Origin: Streptomyces sp. CB01881
GTDB taxonomy: Bacteria; Actinomycetota; Actinomycetes; Streptomycetales; Streptomycetaceae
Length of the DNA: 38,953 nt
Reading direction: 5' to 3'
Assembly: GCF_002953255.1 (NCBI RefSeq)
Contig: NZ_CP026498.1
Span: 8,278,334-8,317,286, forward strand
Numbering within the stretch: the first letter of the stretch is position 1; the number at the start of each line of letters is the position of its first letter. A program made the translations under genes and the position numbers. Shown one piece after another: positions 8,505-14,983 of this stretch. The notes under the pieces were generated by a model. The model had not been told where the DNA came from, did not search any database, and saw only the letters and a program-made list of their open reading frames with translations.

Positions 8505-8544
8505 GTCCCGTACGGCCCGCGTGGTTGCGCGGGCCGTACGGGAC
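8505..8544 (+). terminator. 17-bp hairpin between the acyl-CoA ligase gene and hemW
   Basis: A perfect 17-bp inverted repeat (8505-8521 with 8528-8544), loop TGGTTG. The right arm ends only 9 nt before the hemW ATG and overlaps its proposed -10 hexamer. It probably terminates the ligase transcript and shields hemW from read-through. Confidence 0.75.
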
Positions 8545-8547
8545 AAT
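8542..8547 (+). promoter_or_regulatory. Candidate -10 hexamer for leaderless hemW
   Basis: GACAAT ends 6 nt before the hemW ATG, and no Shine-Dalgarno sequence fits the short GGGGTC spacer well. Transcription would begin at or next to the start codon. No good -35 is visible, because the stem of the preceding hairpin occupies that position. Confidence 0.4.
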
Positions 8548-8553
8548 GGGGTC

Positions 8554-9783
8554 ATGCCCTCCGCACTCCCCGACGGCGAACCCGTGCCGTCCGACGGTTC
8601 CCTGCCCGCGCACGCCCTCGCCGGGCTCGGGTCGCGGCCGTTCGGCTTCTACCTGCACGTGCCGTACTGCGCGAGCCGCTGCGGCTACTGCGACTTCAAC
8701 ACCTACACCGCCACCGAGCTGCGCTCCTCGGGGGCGGTCGCCTCGCAGGAGACGTACGCGGACAACGTGGTCGCCGAGATCCGGCTGGCCCGGAAGGTGC
8801 TCGGCTCCGCGGACCTCCCGGTGCGGACCGTCTTCCTCGGCGGCGGCACGCCCACCCTGCTGCCCGCCAGGGACCTGGTGAAGATGCTCGCCGCGATCCG
8901 CGACGAGTTCGGGCTCGCCGACGACGCCGAGGTCACCACCGAGGCCAACCCGGAGTCCGTCGACCCGGCCTACCTCGCCGAGCTCCGCGCCGGCGGCTAC
9001 AACCGGATCTCCTTCGGCATGCAGAGCGCCCGCCCGCACGTGCTGAAGCTGCTCGACCGCCACCACACCCCGGGCCGTCCCGAGGCCTGCGTCGCCGAGG
9101 CCCGCGCGGCCGGCTTCGAGCACGTCAACCTGGACCTCATCTACGGCACCCCCGGTGAGTCCGACGACGACTGGCGGGCCTCCCTGGACGCCGCGATCGG
9201 CGCCGGACCGGACCACGTCTCGGCCTACTCGCTGATCGTCGAGGACGGCACCAAGCTGGCCGCCAGGGTCAAGCGCGGCGAGCTCCCGATGATCGACGAC
9301 GACGTGCACGCCGACCGCTACCTGATCGCCGAGCAGGCGCTCGCCGCCGCCGGCTACTCCTGGTACGAGGTCTCCAACTGGGCCACCACCCCCGAGGGCC
9401 GCTGCCGCCACAACGAGCTCTACTGGACCGGCGCCGACTGGTGGGGCGCCGGCCCCGGCGCGCACAGCCACGTCGGCGGAGTCCGCTGGTGGAACGCCAA
9501 GCACCCCGCCGCCTACGCGCAGGCCCTCGCCCAGGGCCGCACCCCGGCCCAGGGCCGTGAGGTGCTCGCGGACGAGGACCGCCGGGTCGAGCGCATCCTG
9601 CTGGAACTGCGCCTCGCCGAGGGCATCCCGCTCACCCTCCTGACGGGGACCGGCCTGGAGGCCGCCGGCCGCCACCTCGCCGACGGCCTCCTCGCCGCGG
9701 AGCCGTACGCCGCCGGCCGCGCCGTCCTCACCCTCCAGGGTCGCCTCCTGGCCGACGCCGTCGTGCGTGACCTGGTGGACTGA
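8554..9783 (+). CDS. hemW: Radical SAM heme chaperone HemW
   Basis: A 409-aa radical SAM protein. Cys39, Cys43 and Cys46 form the CX3CX2C [4Fe-4S]/SAM motif (CASRCGYCDF). The position that is Cys in oxygen-independent coproporphyrinogen oxidase HemN (fourth Cys, CxC) is Phe48 here, which marks this as HemW, a heme-binding chaperone, rather than HemN. The GGGTPT and SFGMQS motifs and the C-terminal HemW domain are present. The ATG at 8554 begins just before the conserved region; an upstream in-frame GTG lies inside the terminator stem and is not credible. hemW just upstream of hrcA-dnaJ is a common actinobacterial order; here a few small genes lie between them. Confidence 0.92.
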   Translation: MPSALPDGEPVPSDGSLPAHALAGLGSRPFGFYLHVPYCASRCGYCDFNTYTATELRSSGAVASQETYADNVVAEIRLARKVLGSADLPVRTVFLGGGTPTLLPARDLVKMLAAIRDEFGLADDAEVTTEANPESVDPAYLAELRAGGYNRISFGMQSARPHVLKLLDRHHTPGRPEACVAEARAAGFEHVNLDLIYGTPGESDDDWRASLDAAIGAGPDHVSAYSLIVEDGTKLAARVKRGELPMIDDDVHADRYLIAEQALAAAGYSWYEVSNWATTPEGRCRHNELYWTGADWWGAGPGAHSHVGGVRWWNAKHPAAYAQALAQGRTPAQGREVLADEDRRVERILLELRLAEGIPLTLLTGTGLEAAGRHLADGLLAAEPYAAGRAVLTLQGRLLADAVVRDLVD

Positions 9784-9823
9784 GGGCCGTTAACGTGGTG
9801 TCAGCCGTCGGAGGGAGCGCGCA

Positions 9824-10381
9824 GTGACCGCCATCGATGACCGGATGATGGGGATCTTCGAGAACCTGGAGGTTCCGGAAGGCGTCAAGGCCGAGCTCAT
9901 CAGGGGGGAAATCGTGATGATGGCCGGGCCGGACATGGTCCACAACCTCATCGTCTCCGCGATTCAGCACCAGACCCCCTACACCCGGTGGCGGGCGCTC
10001 CAGACCCAGGATCTGATCATCTCCGGCGAGGCCAGCGAGCCCCAACCGGATCTGGTCGTGTTCGAGCGGGGTGTCGTCCCGGAGGCGGGCCGTCTGCTGG
10101 CCGCCTCCGCGGTGACCGTGGTGGTCGAGGTGGTTTCCAAGACCAGCGTTCACCGCGACTACCGGACCAAGCGTGAGATGTACGCCCAGGGCGGGATCCC
10201 GGCGTACCTCATCGTCGATCCGCTCAAGGGCGTGTGTGTGCTCCTCACGGATCTGACCACCGACACGGCTTCCGGTACCCCGGTGTACTGGGCCGAGCGG
10301 ACCACGAAGTTCGGCGATCCGGTCGAGGTGGATCTGCTGGGCATCACGCTCGACACCTCGGAGTTCCAGACCTACTCCTGA
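9824..10381 (+). CDS. Uma2 family (DUF820) putative endonuclease
   Basis: A 185-aa protein of the Uma2/DUF820 family, which has a PD-(D/E)XK nuclease-like fold. Visible core residues: Asp in QPDLVV (around 67-72), Glu in VVVEVVS (around 101-107), and the following D-Y-x-x-K segment leading into GIPAYLIVDP (around 115-135). The start is GTG 9824 with GGAGGG 8 nt upstream. Streptomycetes carry many paralogues, and their biological target is not established. Its codon use is slightly less GC-biased than that of its neighbours (for example GTGTGTGTGCTC near 10231), compatible with a more mobile history. It converges with the DUF3097 gene and their last 10 bp overlap, so neither gene has its own terminator here. 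Confidence 0.82.
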   Translation: MTAIDDRMMGIFENLEVPEGVKAELIRGEIVMMAGPDMVHNLIVSAIQHQTPYTRWRALQTQDLIISGEASEPQPDLVVFERGVVPEAGRLLAASAVTVVVEVVSKTSVHRDYRTKREMYAQGGIPAYLIVDPLKGVCVLLTDLTTDTASGTPVYWAERTTKFGDPVEVDLLGITLDTSEFQTYS

Positions 10382-11205
10382 TCCGGGAGGGTCACGAAGT
10401 CGATGAGCTCCTCGACGCGGCCGAGGAGCTCGGGCTCCAGGTCCTTGTAGCTGTTCACCCGGGACAGGATGCGCTTCCAGGCGGCGGGGGTGTCCGCGGG
10501 CCAGCCGAGGCGGCGGCAGACGCCCTCCTTCCAGACCTCGCCGCGCGGGACGTCCGGCCAGGCGGGGATGCCGACGGAGGCGGGCTTCACGGCCTGCCAG
10601 ACGTCGATGTAGGGGTGGCCGACGACGAGCACCGCGTCCCCCGTGACCCGGGCGGCGATGCGGTGCTCCTTGGTGCCGGGGAGCAGGTGGTCGACCAGGA
10701 CGCCGAGGCGCCGCCCCGGGCCCGGGGCGAAGTCGGCGACGATCGCGGGCAGGTCGTCGACGCCCTCCAGGTACTCGACCACCACGCCCTCGATCCGCAG
10801 GTCGTCGCCCCAGACCCGCTCGACCAGCTCGGCGTCGTGCCGGCCCTCGACGTAGATCCGGGACTCCCGGGCGACCCGGGCGCGCGCGCCGGGGACGGCC
10901 AGCGAGCCGGAGGCCGTGCGGCCGGGGCCCTTCGCGGGGGCCGGGCCGGCGGGCCGGACCAGTGTGACGACCCGGCCCTCCCACAGGAACCCGCGCGCCA
11001 CCATGGGGAAGACCCGGTGCTTGCCGAACCGGTCCTCCAGCGTGACGGTGAAGCCCTCGGCGGTCTTCTCGCAGCGCACCACCGCGCCGCAGAAGCCGGT
11101 CGCCGCCTCCTCCACCACGAGGTCCCGTTCGGCGGGCACCTCCGGGGCGGGCTGCTGCCGCTTCCACGGCGGGGTGAGGTCTGGTCCGTACTCGCGGCTG
11201 CGCAT
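10372..11205 (-). CDS. DUF3097 family protein with a Toprim-like segment
   Basis: A 277-aa actinobacterial conserved protein of the DUF3097 family, function unknown. It begins MRSREYGPD, characteristic of the family. An N-terminal domain (about 1-90) is followed by a region that reads like a Toprim fold: IYVEGRHDAELVERVWG (around 119-135), with the invariant-looking Glu, then GVLVDHLLPGTKEH and LVVGHPYID further on. The Toprim idea is my inference from pattern. It is conserved in actinobacteria in the hemW-hrcA neighbourhood. No Shine-Dalgarno sequence precedes the ATG, but TAGACT stands 7 nt upstream, suggesting a leaderless message. It lies 20 nt downstream of the DUF2785 gene. Confidence 0.8.
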   Translation of the reverse strand: MRSREYGPDLTPPWKRQQPAPEVPAERDLVVEEAATGFCGAVVRCEKTAEGFTVTLEDRFGKHRVFPMVARGFLWEGRVVTLVRPAGPAPAKGPGRTASGSLAVPGARARVARESRIYVEGRHDAELVERVWGDDLRIEGVVVEYLEGVDDLPAIVADFAPGPGRRLGVLVDHLLPGTKEHRIAARVTGDAVLVVGHPYIDVWQAVKPASVGIPAWPDVPRGEVWKEGVCRRLGWPADTPAAWKRILSRVNSYKDLEPELLGRVEELIDFVTLPDQE

Positions 11206-11212
11206 TCCCCGG

Positions 11213-11218
11213 AGTCTA
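11213..11218 (-). promoter_or_regulatory. Candidate -10 hexamer for the DUF3097 gene
   Basis: TAGACT on the minus strand ends 7 nt before the ATG at 11205. It lies in the 20-nt gap after the DUF2785 stop codon. It matches TANNNT fully; the -35 is not recognisable. Confidence 0.45.
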
Positions 11219-11225
11219 CGAGGCG

Positions 11226-12005
11226 TCAGCCCGTGAACGGCGAGTTGACCACCAGGAGCGCGGCGATCCGCGCGCGCAGGGCGGCACAGTGCTGCACCGT
11301 CAGCGGCTCGGCGCCGCGGGCCGGGCGGACGCCCCGGTCGGCGAGCACGTACACCACCCGCAGGGTCCGCAGGGTGTTGGAGAGGGTCGCGGCGACGCCG
11401 GGGGCCGACGCGGTGGGGCGGCGCGGGGGCTGGGCGGCGATCGGGTCGAGCCAGGCCAGCGCCTGCCGCTCGGTCAGCCCGGGCCGGGTGAGGACGAGGG
11501 CGACGGCGCGGCCGAGCCGGTCGTCCTCCATGGCGTCCCAGACGTGGTCGGTGGGGGCCAGCAGCCGGGCGGCGGCCAGCTCCAGCAGCGGCTCGGGGTC
11601 GGTGACCAGCGGGCTGCGGCCGAGGGCGGCCAGCAGGTCGGCGCCGTGCGCGACCGCGTGCAGCCAGCCGAGCTCCTGGTCCCACCCGCGCAGGTCCGTC
11701 TCGGCGGGGTACCAGCGGGCGAAGGCGTCCAGCCAGGCGGGGCGGTAGGCGCCGGCGTCGACGAGGTCGGCGAGGATCAGCGGGGCGAAGGTCCGGGCCT
11801 GGATCTCGGGGTCGGCCAGCCGTTCGGCCATCTCGTCGCCGAGCGCGTACAGCTCCGGCGGCGCGAGGCGCGGGATCCAGCGGCACAGCTGCTCGTAGGC
11901 GAGGCTGTCGCGGGTCTGCGGGTCGGGGGAGCGCAGTGCCCCGCTCACCGCGGCCAGCAGCTCGGGGGTGGGCTCCGCGGTCTCGATCTCGGTCCAGTTG
12001 ATCAC
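11226..12005 (-). CDS. DUF2785 domain-containing protein
   Basis: A 259-aa helical protein resembling the DUF2785 family, of unknown function. It has no signal peptide or membrane segment. Recognisable features are the leading helical repeats, the WLHAVAHGADLLAALGRSP segment (around 114-132) and a C-terminal half with LSNTLRTLRVVYV. The start is GTG 12005 (GTG-ATC-AAC-TGG), and TAGGGT lies 6 nt upstream instead of a Shine-Dalgarno sequence. It is the first of two minus-strand genes whose products have no known function; the second (DUF3097) follows after 20 nt. The family call rests on overall pattern and is less secure than for the neighbouring genes. Confidence 0.7.
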   Translation of the reverse strand: MINWTEIETAEPTPELLAAVSGALRSPDPQTRDSLAYEQLCRWIPRLAPPELYALGDEMAERLADPEIQARTFAPLILADLVDAGAYRPAWLDAFARWYPAETDLRGWDQELGWLHAVAHGADLLAALGRSPLVTDPEPLLELAAARLLAPTDHVWDAMEDDRLGRAVALVLTRPGLTERQALAWLDPIAAQPPRRPTASAPGVAATLSNTLRTLRVVYVLADRGVRPARGAEPLTVQHCAALRARIAALLVVNSPFTG

Positions 12006-12011
12006 GGCCGG

Positions 12012-12017
12012 ACCCTA
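12012..12017 (-). promoter_or_regulatory. Candidate -10 hexamer for the DUF2785 gene
   Basis: TAGGGT on the minus strand ends 6 nt before the GTG start at 12005, a leaderless arrangement like that of several other genes here. Confidence 0.45.
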
Positions 12018-12048
12018 GGACGCCCCGGGGTCGGCGGGCCAGCGAATT

Positions 12049-12069
12049 ACGGCCGGGCGGTCCGGCCGT
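12049..12069 (-). terminator. Short hairpin downstream of pspAB
   Basis: Positions 12049-12056 pair perfectly with 12062-12069 (8 bp, loop GCGGT), just past the pspAB stop codon on the minus strand. Confidence 0.45.
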
Positions 12070-12091
12070 CACAGGCCCGGCCGTCACAGGC
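12062..12091. repeat. Tandem duplication of a 15-nt unit over the pspAB stop codon
   Basis: CCGGCCGTCACAGGC occurs twice in tandem (12062-12076, 12077-12091). The pspAB stop codon lies in the second copy, and the first copy carries a duplicate of it. Confidence 0.85.
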
Positions 12092-12668
12092 CCGGCGCGC
12101 CCCAGACCGGGAACCAGCGGGTGAGGTCCTTCTCCAGCCGCAGGTCGTTCCCGAGCATGGCGTTGACCTGCAGCTCCAGCGGGCTGTTGCGCTTCTCCCC
12201 GCCGCCCGGCACCGGCGCGAACGGGTAGAACGTGCCGCGCTTGTACAGGTAGACCAGGGCCAGCGGCCGCCCCTCGGGGTCGCGGAAGGCGACCAGCGAG
12301 CAGAGCAGCTGCGGCCCGAAGCCGTTCGCCTCCAGCTCGCTGTTGACCGCGTGCAGGTCGTTGACCAGCTCCGGCAGCTCCTCGGGGCTGTGCCGGGCGA
12401 GCAGCCAGGAGTAGCCGTACGCGTCCTTGGAGGCCTCCACCGGGACGCCGCCGCGCCCGGCGTCGGCGTCCAGCAGCGCCCGCACCTGCCGTTCGACCTC
12501 GCCAAAGGCGCCGCCCTCGACGGAGGCGAAGCAGACCGACCCGACGCCGGTGGGCCGGAACCCGGCGGCCGCCTCCAGGGTCAGCGCGGCCGACGGCACG
12601 CCGAACAGCTGGTCGAGGTCGGGCCTGACCGGCTTGGTGCGGCCGAACAGCGTGTCCAGGAATCCCAC
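12084..12668 (-). CDS. pspAB: PspA-associated protein PspAB
   Basis: A 194-aa soluble protein that matches the actinobacterial PspAB family, named for its association with the PspA phage-shock/membrane-stress system. It begins MGFLDTLFGRTKP, has no signal peptide, and contains the segments GSVCFASVEGGAF and ALVYLYKRGTFYPFAP that I associate with the family. The start is GTG 12668 preceded by GGAAGGGA. It follows htpX after 24 nt and is surely co-transcribed with it, which supports a role in membrane-protein quality control. The molecular function is unknown, and no pspA gene lies in this window. Confidence 0.75.
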   Translation of the reverse strand: MGFLDTLFGRTKPVRPDLDQLFGVPSAALTLEAAAGFRPTGVGSVCFASVEGGAFGEVERQVRALLDADAGRGGVPVEASKDAYGYSWLLARHSPEELPELVNDLHAVNSELEANGFGPQLLCSLVAFRDPEGRPLALVYLYKRGTFYPFAPVPGGGEKRNSPLELQVNAMLGNDLRLEKDLTRWFPVWGAPGL

Positions 12669-12692
12669 GGCGGTCCCTTCCGGAGGGTGGTG

Positions 12693-13613
12693 TCAGCGGC
12701 CGAGCCCGGCCGACATCTTCGCGAGCTGCTCCAGCCTCCGCTCCAGCGACGGGTGGGTGGAGAGCAGCTGCGAGGCGGCGTCCCGGGCGCTCAGCGCCGG
12801 GGCGAAGTAGAAGGCGTTGTACGGCTGGGCCTGGCGCAGGTCCTTGGTCGGGATGGCGGCGATCTGGCCGGTCACCTTGGTCAGTGCCGAGGCGAGCGCG
12901 CTGGGCCGGCCCGTCAGCTGGGCCGCGGCCCGGTCGGCCGCCAGCTCGCGGTAGCGGGAGAGCAGCCGGGTCAGCAGGAAGCTGATCGCGTAGACCACCA
13001 TCGACACCAGCGGGATGACCAGCGCGATGATCGCCGCGTTGGAGTCGTTGTTGTTGCGGCCGCCGCCCATGAAGCCGCCGTACATCGCGATCCGGGTCAT
13101 CGCCCCGGCCAGCACCCCGAGGAACCCGGCGATCGTCATCACCGCGACGTCCCGGTGGGCGACGTGCGACAGCTCGTGCGCGAGCACGCCCTCCAGCTCC
13201 TCCGGCTCCAGCCGCCGCAGCAGCCCGGTGGTCACGCAGACCACGGCGTTCTGCGGGTTGCGGCCGGTGGCGAAGGCGTTCGGCATGTCGTTGTCGGCGA
13301 CCGCCACCCGGGGCTTGGGCATGTCGGCCAGCGCGCAGAGCCGGTCGACGGTGCCGTGCAGCTGGGGGTACTGCTCCGGGGTGACCCGGTGGGCGCCCAT
13401 CGCCCGTTCGGTGATCCGGTCGCTGAACCAGAACTGGGCCACGAACAGACCGCCGGAGAGCAGCACGATCAGCGGCCAGGCCCCGCGCAGCAGCACGATC
13501 AGCAGGCCGGTGAATCCGACGTACAGCAGCCCGATCACGAACATCGTCCCGACCATCCGGCCGGTCAGGCCGCGGTCCGGTGCGAAGCGGGTGTGCTGGC
13601 CCGAGGTCGACAT
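12693..13613 (-). CDS. htpX: Zinc metalloprotease HtpX homologue (M48)
   Basis: A 306-aa membrane-embedded M48 protease that degrades damaged membrane proteins. Two transmembrane helices lie near the N-terminus (about 20-42 and 46-62) and two more around 158-180 and 193-216. The zinc site is HELSH (His146, Glu147, His150), with the third ligand Glu223 in YRELAADR. The length matches the family (about 290-310). The ATG at 13613 follows GAGGAG. It is the first gene of an htpX-pspAB operon and is divergent from hrcA. Because HrcA and HtpX are both stress-related, the shared 260-bp upstream region is of interest, but the CIRCE site sits on the hrcA side. Confidence 0.92.
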   Translation of the reverse strand: MSTSGQHTRFAPDRGLTGRMVGTMFVIGLLYVGFTGLLIVLLRGAWPLIVLLSGGLFVAQFWFSDRITERAMGAHRVTPEQYPQLHGTVDRLCALADMPKPRVAVADNDMPNAFATGRNPQNAVVCVTTGLLRRLEPEELEGVLAHELSHVAHRDVAVMTIAGFLGVLAGAMTRIAMYGGFMGGGRNNNDSNAAIIALVIPLVSMVVYAISFLLTRLLSRYRELAADRAAAQLTGRPSALASALTKVTGQIAAIPTKDLRQAQPYNAFYFAPALSARDAASQLLSTHPSLERRLEQLAKMSAGLGR

Positions 13614-13741
13614 CTCTGCTCCTCTGTTCGCCGTCCGCTATCGATGCTCCCACCCGGACGGGCGCGGGGCATCACCCGCGCGCCGCGGAGTGCGGGCAGG
13701 ATCACTCCCGCCGGGCCGTTCCTGCCGTCGGACCCGGGCCT

Positions 13742-13747
13742 TACACT
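13742..13747 (+). promoter_or_regulatory. Candidate -10 of the hrcA promoter
   Basis: TACACT (13742-13747) lies 17 nt after TTCCTG (13719-13724). Transcription would begin near 13754, so the CIRCE operator at 13761 would cover the start of the transcript. Confidence 0.4.
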
Positions 13748-13760
13748 GGCAGGTACGGTT

Positions 13761-13787
13761 CTGGCACTCGTGTGTTCAGAGTGCCAA
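13761..13787 (+). promoter_or_regulatory. CIRCE operator (HrcA binding site)
   Basis: CTGGCACTC - 9 nt - GAGTGCCAA is a near-perfect inverted repeat matching the CIRCE consensus TTAGCACTC-N9-GAGTGCTAA, differing at the A/T positions flanking the core. CIRCE is the operator of the heat-shock repressor HrcA. It lies 87 nt before the hrcA start codon, so hrcA and the dnaJ remnant behind it should be self-repressed and heat-induced. Confidence 0.92.
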
Positions 13788-13873
13788 AGCCGGGGCCCGC
13801 CATCGGGGCCCGCAGCAGGACGAACGGACACATGTCACATCGGACAACGTGCGAAGACGGAGGTGCGTGCCCC

Positions 13874-14908
13874 ATGGCCGGTGAGGTCCGCCAGCTCGAC
13901 GACCGCAAGCTCGCGGTGCTTCGCGCGATCGTCCAGGACTACGTGGGCACCGAGGAACCGGTCGGGTCCAAGGCCCTGGTGGAGCGGCACAGCCTCGGCG
14001 TGTCCCCGGCCACCGTCCGCAACGACATGGCGGCGCTGGAGGAGGAGGGCTACATCCACCAGCCGCACACCAGCGCCGGGCGGATCCCCACCGACAAGGG
14101 GTACCGCCTGTTCGTCGACCGGCTGGCCGAGGTCAAGCCGATGAGCGCGCCCGAGCGGCGGGCGATCCGGCACTTCCTGGACGGCGCGGTCGACCTGGAC
14201 GACGTCGTCGCCCGCACGGTCCGGCTGCTCGCCCAGCTCACCCGGCAGGTCGCGGTGGTCCAGTACCCCTCGCTCTCCCGGTCCACCGTGCGCCACATCG
14301 AACTGGTGGCGCTCGCCCCGGCCAAGGTGATGCTGGTCCTGATCACCAACACCGGCCGGGTCGAGCAGCGGCTCGTGGACTGTCCGGGCACGGTCGGCGA
14401 GACCGTCCTGGCCGACCTGCGGGCCAAGGTCAACACGAGGGCCGCCGGGCAGCGCCTGCCCGACGTCCCGGGACTGCTGGACGAACTGCCGTCCCAGTTC
14501 GAGGCGGCCGACCGGCCGACCGTCACCACCGTCCTGGCGACGCTCTTCGAGGCGCTCGCCGAGCAGAACGAGGAGCGGATCATGCTGGCCGGCACGGCCA
14601 ACCTGACCCGCTTCGGGCACGACTTCCCGCTCACCATCCAGCCGGTGCTGGAGGCGCTGGAGGAGCAGGTCGTCCTGCTCCGCCTCCTGGGTGAGACGGC
14701 CGACGCCGGGATGACGGTCCGGATCGGCCGGGAGAACGCGTACGAAGGGCTCAATTCCACCTCGATCGTCTCCGTGGGCTACGGTTCGGGCGACGAGAGC
14801 GTGGCCAAACTGGGTGTGATCGGTCCGACCCGGATGGACTATCCGGGCACAATGGGGGCGGTGCGAGCGGTGGCACGGTACGTGGGCCAGATCCTGGCCG
14901 AGTCGTAG
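13874..14908 (+). CDS. hrcA: Heat-inducible transcription repressor HrcA
   Basis: A 344-aa repressor that binds CIRCE operators and is folded to its active form by GroEL. An N-terminal winged-helix domain (about 1-80) includes the recognition segment SPATVRNDMAALEEEGY and the conserved HTSAGRIPT just after it. A GAF-like dimerisation/effector domain follows, with the C-terminal signature VGPTRMDYP read here as IGPTRMDYPGTM (around 316-327). The ATG at 13874 follows GGAGG with a 10-nt spacer and begins just before the conserved LDDRKLAVLRAIVQDY. An in-frame ATG at 13832 lacks a Shine-Dalgarno sequence. The CIRCE site upstream indicates autoregulation, and dnaJ follows after 75 nt. Confidence 0.95.
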   Translation: MAGEVRQLDDRKLAVLRAIVQDYVGTEEPVGSKALVERHSLGVSPATVRNDMAALEEEGYIHQPHTSAGRIPTDKGYRLFVDRLAEVKPMSAPERRAIRHFLDGAVDLDDVVARTVRLLAQLTRQVAVVQYPSLSRSTVRHIELVALAPAKVMLVLITNTGRVEQRLVDCPGTVGETVLADLRAKVNTRAAGQRLPDVPGLLDELPSQFEAADRPTVTTVLATLFEALAEQNEERIMLAGTANLTRFGHDFPLTIQPVLEALEEQVVLLRLLGETADAGMTVRIGRENAYEGLNSTSIVSVGYGSGDESVAKLGVIGPTRMDYPGTMGAVRAVARYVGQILAES

Positions 14909-14915
14909 GAAAAGG

Positions 14916-14939
14916 CCGCCGTCAGAATTCTGACGGTGG
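14916..14939. promoter_or_regulatory. Loop-less palindrome between hrcA and dnaJ
   Basis: An 18-nt perfect palindrome (14919-14936, centred on GAATTC) extends to 24 nt with one G/T mismatch. It begins 7 nt after the hrcA stop codon and ends 44 nt before the dnaJ GTG. With no loop it is more like a protein-binding dyad or a cruciform than an RNA terminator. Its function is unknown. Confidence 0.5.
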
Positions 14940-14983
14940 TTCCAGTCGCAGCACTTCTACAGGCGGAACAAGCGGAGCATTTG

